From Neobacillus notoginsengisoli (lineage in GTDB: Bacteria; Bacillota; Bacilli; Bacillales; Cytobacillaceae): a DNA stretch of 64,000 nt. The stretch lies in contig NZ_QWEG01000004.1 of NCBI RefSeq assembly GCF_003515685.1, positions 248,001 to 312,000 on the forward strand, given 5' to 3'. The notes under the pieces are model-generated. The model did not search any database and was not told the origin of the DNA. It saw nothing but the letters and a program-made list of their open reading frames with translations. Numbering within the stretch: the first letter of the stretch is position 1; every line of letters starts with the position of its first letter. The translations under genes were made by a program, and so were the position numbers. This document shows positions 1-6,407 of the stretch, piece by piece.

Positions 1-657
1 GTATTGCTTAGAAATGATGCGGCAGCGAATCTATTGGCGGTATACTCAGTCAACTTTTCCGCTGAGGAGGCACAGGCTGGGAAATCTCCATTGCATGATA
101 AGGGGGGGAAGGCAATTGCGTCTGGTAAGGTAACCATCGTTGATGATCCGTTTCTCGGAGGGGGCGTTGGCTGCCGGACGTTTGATAGTGAGGGAGTTGC
201 CACAAGGAAATTGACAGTAGTGAAATCGGGTATACTGCAAACCTTGCTGCATAATCAAAAGACGGCGAAAAAATCCGGCACAGAAACGACGGGCCATGCG
301 AATAAACAATCGTATAAATCCGCCATCAAGGTCGGGCCTTCCAACTTTTATATTGAACCGTCTTCGAAGGAATTCGAGGAGCTGCTTGGCGGCATGGATG
401 AAGGGGTTCTGATTACGGAGCTATCGGGGCTGCATTCGGGAACCAACGCGATATCGGGCGATTTTTCAGTTGCGGCAAATGGGTTCTATGTGAAAGATGG
501 GAAAGTTCAGTATCCTGTTAACTTAATGACGATTGCCGGTAATTTTTACGACATGATGGCGGGCGTCGAGGAAGTTGGTTCAGATTTGATTTTCCCTCTT
601 TCGCCGGTTGGGTCACCGTCTATTCTGGTGAGATCATTATCTGTTACGGTGGAGTAA
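1..657 (+). CDS. pmbA: TldD/PmbA family protein, C-terminal half (5' cut by window edge)
   Basis: The reading frame is open from the first base, so only the last 218 residues are present; the family is usually about 440-450 residues. The visible part has the glycine-rich core DDPFLGGGVGCRTFDSEG and the TTGHANK stretch expected of the PmbA (TldE) side of the family. In the known TldD/TldE pair the HExxxH metal site sits in TldD, so PmbA is the partner subunit of a metalloprotease that trims unfolded or RiPP-like peptides. Its partner would lie upstream of the window. The next gene starts 170 bp downstream and is probably a separate unit. The assignment to PmbA rather than TldD rests on the C-terminal half only. 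Confidence 0.85.
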   Translation, partial: VLLRNDAAANLLAVYSVNFSAEEAQAGKSPLHDKGGKAIASGKVTIVDDPFLGGGVGCRTFDSEGVATRKLTVVKSGILQTLLHNQKTAKKSGTETTGHANKQSYKSAIKVGPSNFYIEPSSKEFEELLGGMDEGVLITELSGLHSGTNAISGDFSVAANGFYVKDGKVQYPVNLMTIAGNFYDMMAGVEEVGSDLIFPLSPVGSPSILVRSLSVTVE

Positions 658-829
658 GCGTTTGTTAGTGGTTTAGGAAGGCGGTACGCGGTAGGCATTA
701 AACCTGTTTAACGGGAAAATTCATTTGATGGACTATCGCTGGCATTGGCGGTGGTCTTTTCTGTTTTTCACTATCTTTTCTCTTTTCTTTTCTATACTTT
801 AAGTAGTCAAACAGAAAGGGATGATGATC

Positions 830-1471
830 GTGGAAAATAAAAAGAAAAAAGGATTGAGGTGGCTGTTTTTAGGAATCGTGCTTGGTGTATTTGTCTCCAC
901 TGTCTTCCTTTTTGCCGAAAGGAACGGAATGATCCATCAATATTACTTCCCGGGCCAAAGTCAGGCGCAAGGGTTCATGGAGGGCGCGTTGGAAAAGAGT
1001 AAGGGGATTGCCGGGCATATGCATGGACAGCCTTTTATGGACCGGGGCGGTATGAGGCATGCCGGGATGGGGCATGGTCCGAACTTTGGCCATTTCGGAG
1101 ATAGAATGGGAAGCCATCATGGTTTTCAAGGAAACTACGGTTACGGCTTTGGATTAGGGCATGGGCTAGGCGGCTTCTTCTTTGTAGTTGGCGGGCTTTT
1201 ACTGGCATTAACTGGCCGGTATGTGAGAGGGAAGAGCAAAAGGAAATGGCTTGGAAACGCTTTGATTGTGTTAGGGGTTCTGATGCTATTGCCAAGGCTG
1301 TCAATCCTGCCGCTCGTACTCATCGGCCTCATCGGGTACTTGTTGTTTAAGGAGGTTCGTCCAGGTGATAAATTCCAAACGGCAGCACCTGTTTCCTTTC
1401 AGCAGGATGTCTCCATAAATGGGCAGTTCCTGGATGAGTGGGAGCGTAAGAATAAAAGGGAGGACCAGTAA
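830..1471 (+). CDS. Small membrane protein with His/Gly-rich extracytoplasmic loop
   Basis: Unrecognised protein of 213 residues. After a lysine-rich start there is a transmembrane segment at about 9-28, then about 75 residues rich in His, Gly and Met (for example MRHAGMGHGPNFGHFGDRMG). Three further hydrophobic stretches follow near residues 115-130 and 145-175, and the tail is charged. The His/Met-rich loop could bind metal, but this is inference. An in-frame ATG at 821 touches the AGAAAGGG ribosome site, so the GTG at 830, about 9 bases after it, is the better start. A 15-codon ORF with its own strong ribosome site follows immediately. Confidence 0.7.
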   Translation: MENKKKKGLRWLFLGIVLGVFVSTVFLFAERNGMIHQYYFPGQSQAQGFMEGALEKSKGIAGHMHGQPFMDRGGMRHAGMGHGPNFGHFGDRMGSHHGFQGNYGYGFGLGHGLGGFFFVVGGLLLALTGRYVRGKSKRKWLGNALIVLGVLMLLPRLSILPLVLIGLIGYLLFKEVRPGDKFQTAAPVSFQQDVSINGQFLDEWERKNKREDQ

Positions 1472-1472
1472 C

Positions 1473-1520
1473 ATGGCATTCTTTACTGGGATTAAAAACA
1501 TCGTAACGCAGGCGGAATAG
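1473..1520 (+). other. 15-codon ORF with strong ribosome site, possible gene remnant
   Basis: AAAGGGAGGA lies about 10 bases before an ATG that opens MAFFTGIKNIVTQAE and then stops at TAG. The peptide reads like the first residues of a longer cytoplasmic protein; many PspA/LiaH-type proteins begin in a comparable way, but the match is far too short to claim homology. It sits directly behind the membrane protein gene, as a second cistron would. It may be a truncated partner gene or a real micro-protein. Confidence 0.35.
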
Positions 1521-1593
1521 AGGTCAGAAAGACATTTTCATCGAAGGGTTGTATCCAATTCAGTAAAATCTAATAAAAAGGCATAGGTAAGCA

Positions 1594-1638
1594 GGGGACT
1601 GTTCAGCTTCTTCAATGAAGAAAAACGGTCCCCTTTTA
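1594..1638 (+). terminator. Rho-independent terminator after the membrane-protein gene
   Basis: GGGGACTGTT pairs with AACGGTCCCC across a loop of about 20 bases, followed by TTTT. The arm sequence resembles the outer arm of the dispersed 70-bp palindrome found elsewhere, so it may be a decayed copy. Confidence 0.6.
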
Positions 1639-1686
1639 GCATAGTTTAATGAAAGTTAATGGATTACGAATCTTTTAGGGAGCGGT

Positions 1687-1917
1687 TCAATAATCGCGCC
1701 AATGGTGGAAAGGATATCCGCCATACCCATGATGGAATCCGTGGTGGAATGGATAACCTCCATATCCATGTCCGTACCCTGGGTAACCGCCAAAGCCCAT
1801 ACCATATCCACCATATCCCCCCATCCCATAACCGGGATAGCCGCCAACTCCCATGCCATATCCAGGATAACCGCCAAAGCCTCCGTAACCAGGGCCTCCG
1901 AAGAACTGTCTTTCCAT
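1687..1917 (-). CDS. Glycine/tyrosine-rich small protein, spore-coat-like
   Basis: A 76-residue protein made almost entirely of GGYPGYGMG-type repeats, ending in a His-rich segment (YPFHHGFHHGYGG). It has no catalytic motif. Such low-complexity Gly/Tyr proteins in Bacillaceae are commonly cross-linked coat or crust components, so a spore-surface role is likely but unproven. A GAGGAGAGATAAAA site sits directly before the ATG. Several overlapping frames are also open because of the repetitive sequence; this is the frame with the good ribosome site. It is followed by a similar protein at 2747-2983, which suggests a paralogous pair. Confidence 0.7.
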   Translation of the reverse strand: MERQFFGGPGYGGFGGYPGYGMGVGGYPGYGMGGYGGYGMGFGGYPGYGHGYGGYPFHHGFHHGYGGYPFHHWRDY

Positions 1918-2095
1918 TTTTATCTCTCCTCCTCAAAGTGATTCAAGACAGTTTATGTTCTTTTGGGTGGAAAGGAATGGATGAATGCCTAGTTCTGGAG
2001 GAGTTTTATAGTTACGCACCTATAAGGCAAAGATTCTTTCCTTTTTAGCAAAAAAAGAATCTAAGTGGATTCCGTGCGGAAAACTGTTCCCTTGT

Positions 2096-2557
2096 TTACA
2101 TATTTCCAATGCTTAATTTAGGTAATTTTAATTCCATGACTGATGAAATGCTTCTGAAACCTAGCTTTTTATAGAGAGCCTTTGCTGGGTTTCCGGTAAA
2201 GACGTTAAGTTGGACTGTATAAATTCCTCGGGAATAAAGGTCGTGTATCGCTGCCTGCATTAAATGTTTGGCAATCCCTTTGCTTCTGTGGTGGGGAAAC
2301 ACATACAAGTGCAAAAGGTGACCAATACTTTTAGCTGTCAGTGAATTCCACTCCGATCCCAGCAGAATCCACCCCCTTAACTCCCGATATTGTTCATCAA
2401 TCAGATAAAAAGCTCCATTCTGAACGAGGGGAAGGAACAAGTCATAACCATTCTGGTCATTATTAGGAGCATATCCTGCGGTGCTTTCCTGCACCATTTT
2501 TCCGGATATTCTCAGTATATAGTCAGTTTCCGACTGATTGGCTTTTCTGATAGCCAT
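2096..2557 (-). CDS. GNAT family N-acetyltransferase
   Basis: A 153-residue single-domain protein. It has the acetyl-CoA pyrophosphate-binding loop HRSKGIAKHL near residue 100, preceded by the beta-4 strand LLHLYVFPHH and followed by the C-terminal NPAKALYKKLGF helix, the standard GNAT layout. It should transfer acetyl from acetyl-CoA to an amine; the acceptor cannot be told from the sequence. The start is the ATG at 2557 (MAIRKANQ), which has GAGGTG just upstream; an in-frame TTG twelve bases earlier has no ribosome site. It stands alone between two small-protein genes. Confidence 0.85.
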   Translation of the reverse strand: MAIRKANQSETDYILRISGKMVQESTAGYAPNNDQNGYDLFLPLVQNGAFYLIDEQYRELRGWILLGSEWNSLTAKSIGHLLHLYVFPHHRSKGIAKHLMQAAIHDLYSRGIYTVQLNVFTGNPAKALYKKLGFRSISSVMELKLPKLSIGNM

Positions 2558-2746
2558 AACACACCTCAATGATTAATAGTCTGTATTACTATATAAATAA
2601 ACCAGGCTGCATGTGCTTATCCGGAGTACTTAAAGGGTTCTGATGTAATGATTTGTTTGAAATGAGGGTTTTTTAAGCGTTTGCCCACTCTAAATCCATT
2701 CTTTTAGCATAATAGATAAGGATAGGACAAAAAGGAGGTAAGCCAA

Positions 2747-2983
2747 ATGTATCAATACGGAAACCCATATGCTGCCAATGATCAAAGGTTTTGGCCATTG
2801 GCGGCAGGGGCATTTTTAGGTGGATTATTAGGTGGTGGCTTAGGAGGAGCAATAGGAGCCCGGCCTTGGGGCGGTTTCGGGTATCCCGCATACGGTGGAT
2901 ATCCGGGAATCGGTTACCCTGGAGCTGGATTTCCAGGCTACGGGTACCCAGGTTTCGGATACCCAGGAGTCCCATTCTATTAA
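2747..2983 (+). CDS. Gly/Tyr/Pro-rich small protein with hydrophobic glycine segment
   Basis: A 78-residue protein. The N-terminal MYQYGNPYAANDQ leads into a small-residue hydrophobic stretch (AAGAFLGGLLGGGLGGAIGA, about residues 19-38) that resembles a glycine-zipper membrane segment. The C-terminal half consists of GYPG/GFPG repeats. AAAAAGGAGG precedes the ATG at ideal spacing. Composition fits a spore-coat or envelope structural peptide; no enzymatic function is suggested. A copy of the dispersed palindrome begins 6 bp after the stop codon. Confidence 0.7.
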   Translation: MYQYGNPYAANDQRFWPLAAGAFLGGLLGGGLGGAIGARPWGGFGYPAYGGYPGIGYPGAGFPGYGYPGFGYPGVPFY

Positions 2984-2988
2984 GATAT

Positions 2989-3059
2989 GAGGCAGGGGGA
3001 CGGTTCTGCTGCTTCATTCGGGTCCCGAATGAAGCGCTGGAACCGTCCCCTTGCTTCAC
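2989..3059. repeat. Dispersed 70-bp palindrome, copy 1
   Basis: The unit starts TGAGGCAGGGGGACGG and closes with CCGTCCCCTTGCTTCA; the apex is TTCGGGTCCCGAA. It can fold into one long hairpin. It lies between convergent 3' ends and touches the stop codon of the minus-strand gene. Confidence 0.9.
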
Positions 3060-3412
3060 TATGATATGTGCGTTAAGTATTCGGAGAGTGGCTGGGGTTG
3101 GTCTTTGCCTTGGACTTTGTCGATTTTGTCGACGAACATGCCGAAGACGCGTTTTTTTTCTTCGAGGTCTTTGATTTCAGCTTTTAGTCTGTTGAATTGT
3201 TCTTCGAAGGGTCTGTGGTAGATTTCTCGGATGGTGCGGATGATTTCTTCGTTCACTGTTGATTGGGTAACTTGTTTGGTTATGCCGAATTTATAATTAT
3301 AAACCTGCAGTTCCTGTTTGACTTTCTCGTATTCCTTATCAATCTCCGCAAGCAGTTCCAAAATTTCTTCTTTCCATTCATTTAGCGATTTTTTCAAGTA
3401 TGATGAATCCAT
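3059..3412 (-). CDS. Coiled-coil protein of unknown function
   Basis: Not recognised. A 117-residue, highly charged, mainly helical protein with heptad-like spacing at about residues 1-35 (LKKSLNEWKEEILELLAEID) and 75-100 (FNRLKAEIKDLEEKKRVFGM). It has no membrane segment or cysteine. The ATG at 3412 follows GAGGAGATT and is preferred over upstream in-frame starts. The stop codon TAG coincides with the last base of a dispersed palindrome. It may be a small scaffold or regulatory protein. Confidence 0.6.
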   Translation of the reverse strand: MDSSYLKKSLNEWKEEILELLAEIDKEYEKVKQELQVYNYKFGITKQVTQSTVNEEIIRTIREIYHRPFEEQFNRLKAEIKDLEEKKRVFGMFVDKIDKVQGKDQPQPLSEYLTHIS

Positions 3413-3595
3413 GGCTAATCTCCTCTGCATTAATAAGAAAGTGTTTCCTTTCATTGTAGCATGACAAAATTACAGTCCGTTTTCGAGAAGGTTACAGGTT
3501 ATACTATATGATTAAAAAGAGGTAACGAAACATTTTTCTAGAGAGAGCTGGTCTTATTCGAAAAAAGTTTTGCCGGGAAATCGAGTGAGAAAAAA

Positions 3596-3922
3596 TCATT
3601 CGTCCAATTCGTCATCTCTTACTTCCTTTATATCCACTTCCTGATTTTTAATGACACCCTCCACATATTGATGAACAGCTTCAAGTTCTTGGTCCTCGTC
3701 AATCTCGTACTTGAAAAGGTCGTTTGTTTCCCGCTCTTCCAATGAAGCGAAAAGGTCGTGTATATCTGCATGGTCACCCGAAACGGTGCCGAAGCCCTGG
3801 CTGTGCTTTTTAAAGCTTGTAAACCCGCTGGGAAGGTTGTTCCCCAGATTCACGCAGGAGGCCCCGTCGACGGTTCCGATATTGATTTTGCCGATAAAAA
3901 AGGAGGGGGAAAATTTATTCAT
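3596..3922 (-). CDS. GerPA/GerPF-like spore protein with acidic tail
   Basis: A 108-residue protein. The N-terminal half has the GerPA/GerPF-type pattern INIGTVDGASCVNLGNN followed by SFKKHSQGFGTVSGDHADIHD. In Bacillus the GerP proteins help germinants cross the coat to the inner membrane receptors. The C-terminal half is an acidic extension (residues about 60-108) not present in the usual 70-80-residue family members. An ATG at 3931 is also possible, but the one at 3922 has better spacing from AAAGGA. The start overlaps the end of the upstream gene by 8 bp, so the two are probably translated together. Last gene of the 5820-3596 cluster. Confidence 0.65.
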   Translation of the reverse strand: MNKFSPSFFIGKINIGTVDGASCVNLGNNLPSGFTSFKKHSQGFGTVSGDHADIHDLFASLEERETNDLFKYEIDEDQELEAVHQYVEGVIKNQEVDIKEVRDDELDE

Positions 3923-4292
3923 CCTGTTCATCCTTTCCTTCAACGATTGTATACATAACCGGGGAGCCGTTAATTAAAACCTCGATATCCCGGCAACCAG
4001 TTGTTTCTGATGATTCCGGAATTTCTTGAGGCGCCAGACCATCAGCTTTTTGCTTGGAATGCACCTTCGGGGAAAAGGTGTTGCCAAGGTTCAGCATCCC
4101 GCTTAATTCCTTGATATCAAGCTTTTCAAGGTGAAAGGCAAGCTCCTCAAGGTTCAGTTCATTTAAATGAAGGTCTTTAATCTGAATATCAAAATGAATA
4201 GGGGGATTTTTTTTATCTGTCAATCCCTTTTCCAGCCTGTCCATTCTTTCGGCAAAATGATTCAGGGTAACAAGTAATTTCTCTATACTCAT
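3915..4292 (-). CDS. Hypothetical protein in GerP-like/Hsp20 spore cluster
   Basis: Not recognised with certainty. A 125-residue protein. The N-terminal 60 residues are helical and leucine-rich (LHLNELNLEELAFHLEKLD) and could form a coiled coil. A short LGNTFSPKVHSKQK segment vaguely recalls the GerPA-type LGNN motif. The tail ends with a beta-like IEVLINGSPVMYTIVEG. AAAGGA lies 10 bases before the ATG. It overlaps the next gene by 8 bp and starts 5 bp after the previous one, so it belongs to the same transcript as the GerPA-like genes and may act with them in the spore coat. Confidence 0.6.
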   Translation of the reverse strand: MSIEKLLVTLNHFAERMDRLEKGLTDKKNPPIHFDIQIKDLHLNELNLEELAFHLEKLDIKELSGMLNLGNTFSPKVHSKQKADGLAPQEIPESSETTGCRDIEVLINGSPVMYTIVEGKDEQDE

Positions 4293-4297
4293 CTAAC

Positions 4298-4495
4298 TCA
4301 AATCCTTTTAGTGGGCTTTTTTTGCAAAAATGCACAGTTGTTCATTACCTTGCCGCTTTCTCCTTCTACTGAACCAAAGCCCTGACTTATTTCCCTTCGG
4401 CTTATTCTTCTGTTTTGGTGATTGGTTCCAATGAAGAGACCGGATGAATTACTGAGCGAATTTATTTTCAAACCATTATAGCGAATGATCGTCAT
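4298..4495 (-). CDS. GerPA/GerPF-like spore protein, short
   Basis: A 65-residue protein with the family core SSGLFIGTNHQNRRISRREI followed by SQGFGSVEGESG. This matches the pattern of the other GerP-like proteins here: a hydrophobic GLFIG segment, then a polar HxxNR stretch, then QGFG. GAGGAGAATAGCC precedes the ATG at 4495. The first 20 bp overlap the end of the Hsp20 gene, which implies co-translation. A coat-associated role is inferred from family and context. Confidence 0.65.
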   Translation of the reverse strand: MTIIRYNGLKINSLSNSSGLFIGTNHQNRRISRREISQGFGSVEGESGKVMNNCAFLQKKPTKRI

Positions 4496-4898
4496 GGCTA
4501 TTCTCCTCACCGGATGTATTGGGGTCGGAGCTGAAAGGAATGTCGATTGTTAAAATGCCGCTTTCCATTTCAGCCCTGATTGGTTTTGTTACACAGTTTT
4601 TTGGCAGTGGGATAGTTTTTTTGAATTGTCCGTAATAGCGTTCCTGCTGGATTATTTTTGCGTTTGTTTTGTCAAAAGCAGGGTGGATGGCTCCGCTGAT
4701 GACAAGCGCTCCGGCTGTTAATCCAAGTTTCACTTCTTCAGGCCGCGCTCCCGCTAGGTCGGCAGTGATAATAAGGGATTGATTGGTACGCAATACATCG
4801 ACACGCGGACCAATCAAAGGCGAGACCTCTGTTAGCAATTCCATAAAATCACTGCCCAATGTCTTCGTTATATCGGAACGAAATTTGTCCCTCTTCAT
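4476..4898 (-). CDS. Hsp20/alpha-crystallin family protein, probably spore-coat associated
   Basis: A 140-residue small heat-shock-type protein. The alpha-crystallin domain spans about residues 35-120: VDVLRTNQSLIITADLAGAR, then the PEEVKLGLTAGALVISG strands, and the closing ESGILTIDIPF, close to the GxLxIxxP signature. Bacillus coat proteins CotM and CotP are known members of this family, and being inside an overlapping cluster with GerPA-like genes supports a spore role over general stress. The ATG at 4898 has GGAGGG about 10 bases upstream. A dispersed palindrome separates it from the preceding cluster gene. Confidence 0.8.
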   Translation of the reverse strand: MKRDKFRSDITKTLGSDFMELLTEVSPLIGPRVDVLRTNQSLIITADLAGARPEEVKLGLTAGALVISGAIHPAFDKTNAKIIQQERYYGQFKKTIPLPKNCVTKPIRAEMESGILTIDIPFSSDPNTSGEENSHDDHSL

Positions 4899-4985
4899 CC
4901 GTTTCCCACCCTCCAAACAACAAAGCTTCACTACTACATATATGTAAAAAAAATAGAGTCATGCCAGAAGAATGTTTGATTAGGG

Positions 4986-5064
4986 TGAAGCAGGGAAGCA
5001 GGGGGACGGTTCCAATGCTTCATTCGGAAACCGAAAGAAGCAGCGGAACCGTCCCCTGCTTCAT
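4986..5064. repeat. Dispersed palindrome, copy 2
   Basis: A variant copy with an extra GCAGGGAA duplication in the left arm and apex TTCGGAAACCGAA. It lies inside the minus-strand GerP-like cluster, directly after the stop codon of the gene at 5065-5310, where its hairpin could separate expression of the two halves. Confidence 0.85.
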
Positions 5065-5310
5065 TTAAATCGTCTGGCCTTGGGCGCTTGGCGATATGTT
5101 GGCATTGTTCATTTGGCCGTCTATTGCGTCCGGGTCATTGATGAGAGAGCCGTTGGCTGTATTTAACACATTCCCTGCAAAAAATCCCTGTCCATTATTA
5201 ACTTTCCTGTGGGCGGCCCAGCCGGGGAGCTGGTTTTGTCCAACCGAGACAGCTGAATTGGTGTTCTGCGAGTTAATCGTGATTGCTCCAACTCCAAAGG
5301 TTATTGCCAC
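5065..5310 (-). CDS. GerPA/GerPF-like spore protein
   Basis: An 81-residue protein with INSQNTNSAVSVGQNQLPGW, then HRKVNNGQGFFAGN and the terminal DPDAIDGQ segment. This is the clearest single-domain GerPA/GerPF-like member of the cluster; B. subtilis GerPF ends in a comparable DPDxxD pattern. It starts at GTG 5310 after AGGAGGAACTTAG. It probably sits in the spore coat and assists germinant access. It is 33 bp downstream of the two-domain protein and likely shares its transcript. Confidence 0.75.
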   Translation of the reverse strand: MAITFGVGAITINSQNTNSAVSVGQNQLPGWAAHRKVNNGQGFFAGNVLNTANGSLINDPDAIDGQMNNANISPSAQGQTI

Positions 5311-5343
5311 CTAAGTTCCTCCTCCCCTAGCCCAGCGGGAATG

Positions 5344-5820
5344 TCAAAAATCATTGATATGAGTCATTTGCGAATCGATAAGGTCCTCATCGGAAAGAAT
5401 CATCGTATTGTTCTGATTTTGTATTTTTCCTATCATTCTTCCCTGGCCGGCATTTCTTTTGCTGTGTGAGCTCCATCCATTGAGATCATTTTCGCCAACA
5501 GTCAGGGCGGCACAGGAATCAAGCACATTAACATTTATCCCCACTACGTCAACCTGATTTTGATTGATATTTTGCCCGCGCTCCATGATACTTACAGCGT
5601 TGCTGTTGATTGGCGTATCCACAAGATCATTATCTATGACAAAGCTGAAGTTATTCGAGATTCGGGAGCTCCCAACCGACCCAAACCCATAATTCGTTTT
5701 ACGATGGGAAGACCAATTATTCGCATAATTAACCCCCACAAAAATCCCTGAAGCCGTATCAATCGAATTCACATTGATCTGATCAACAATCACCCTGTTC
5801 CTCACTCTATTCCGTATCAT
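5344..5820 (-). CDS. Tandem two-domain GerPA/GerPF-like spore protein
   Basis: A 158-residue protein containing the family unit twice. Unit 1, about residues 12-70, has INVNSIDTASGIFVGVNYAN then SSHRKTNYGFGSVG. Unit 2, about 92-150, has INVNVLDSCAALTVGENDLN then SSHSKRNAGQGRMIG, ending DEDLIDSQ. The equal spacing of SSH(R/S)K and G(F/Q)G in both halves shows an internal duplication. It is the first gene of the minus-strand cluster. Function is inferred as for other GerP-type coat proteins. Confidence 0.75.
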   Translation of the reverse strand: MIRNRVRNRVIVDQINVNSIDTASGIFVGVNYANNWSSHRKTNYGFGSVGSSRISNNFSFVIDNDLVDTPINSNAVSIMERGQNINQNQVDVVGINVNVLDSCAALTVGENDLNGWSSHSKRNAGQGRMIGKIQNQNNTMILSDEDLIDSQMTHINDF

Positions 5821-5891
5821 TACCGCACCAATCCCTTATTTTAAAACCCATTCTATACTGTAAAATATGCTTATATCAGAAAAAAGTTCAT

Positions 5892-5930
5892 TGAAGCAGC
5901 GGTGAAGTAACGGAACCGTCCCCTGCCTCA
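5892..5930. repeat. Short derivative of the dispersed palindrome (copy 3)
   Basis: TGAAGCAGCGG joins directly to GAACCGTCCCCTGCCTCA, so the centre of the unit is missing and only the two ends plus the right arm remain. The 28561-28590 copy shows a similar internal deletion. Confidence 0.75.
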
Positions 5931-6015
5931 CTGTCCATGAAATTGCATGGTGGGGTAAGGGTGATAGTGGCAAGGCATGTTTTTGGCCGGTTTTTTATAA
6001 ATATTTCAGAACGGC

Positions 6016-6044
6016 TTTACAAAGAATGGATTTGAGGGTAGAAT
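6016..6044 (+). promoter_or_regulatory. Sigma-A promoter of the serine operon
   Basis: TTTACA at 6016-6021 and TAGAAT at 6039-6044 are separated by exactly 17 bp. Transcription would begin near 6051, just upstream of stem I of the T-box leader. Confidence 0.75.
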
Positions 6045-6050
6045 ATTTTG

Positions 6051-6313
6051 TAATATTCAAATAAAAAGTGATGACGAAGACGGTGGCGGGAAAGTTCTCC
6101 AGAGAGTCGGTGGCGGCTGCGAACCGATGCTCTTTTCTGCAATACCAAGCACTTCGGAACTGGTCTGCTGAACCAATTGAGTAGGCAGACACGGTGAAAG
6201 CCGTTATCTTTCCCGAGGTTACCCATCGTTATTGGGTAACAAACGAGGGTGGCACCACGTAAACCACGTCCCTCATAACACGACAAATCTGTCTGTTATG
6301 GGGGACGTTTTTG
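6051..6313 (+). ncRNA. T-box leader, serine type, with terminator
   Basis: The diagnostic T-box sequence GAGGGTGGCACCACG lies at 6245-6259. The distal part of stem I is visible upstream (AGAGAGTCGG, then CCGATGCTCT). A GTCTGC/GCAGAC hairpin follows. The terminator is a long stem from 6266 to 6308 (CGTCCCTCATAACA with TGTTATGGGGGACG) followed by T residues. Uncharged tRNA binding should stabilise the antiterminator and let transcription into the serine genes. AGC at 6148-6150, followed by A and a CUUCGGAACU stretch, is placed where a specifier codon is expected and encodes serine; this codon choice is inference. Confidence 0.9.
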
Positions 6314-6324
6314 TTATTTAGAAG

Positions 6325-6393
6325 TGAAGCAGGGGACGGTTCCGCTGCTTCATTCGGGTCCCGAATGAAGCGCTGGAACCGTCCCCTGCATCA
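6325..6393. repeat. Dispersed palindrome, copy 4
   Basis: A full copy (apex TTCGGGTCCCGAA) between the T-box terminator and the AAAGGAGG ribosome site of the aminotransferase gene. Its hairpin therefore lies within the mRNA 5' leader. Confidence 0.9.
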
Positions 6394-6407
6394 AAGGAGG
6401 AAATGAG

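Noticed and set aside
1656-1941. Several overlapping ORFs in the Gly/Tyr-rich region
   Set aside because: Repetitive GGNTAY-type codons keep several frames open; only the frame at 1687-1917 has a proper ribosome site and a sensible composition.
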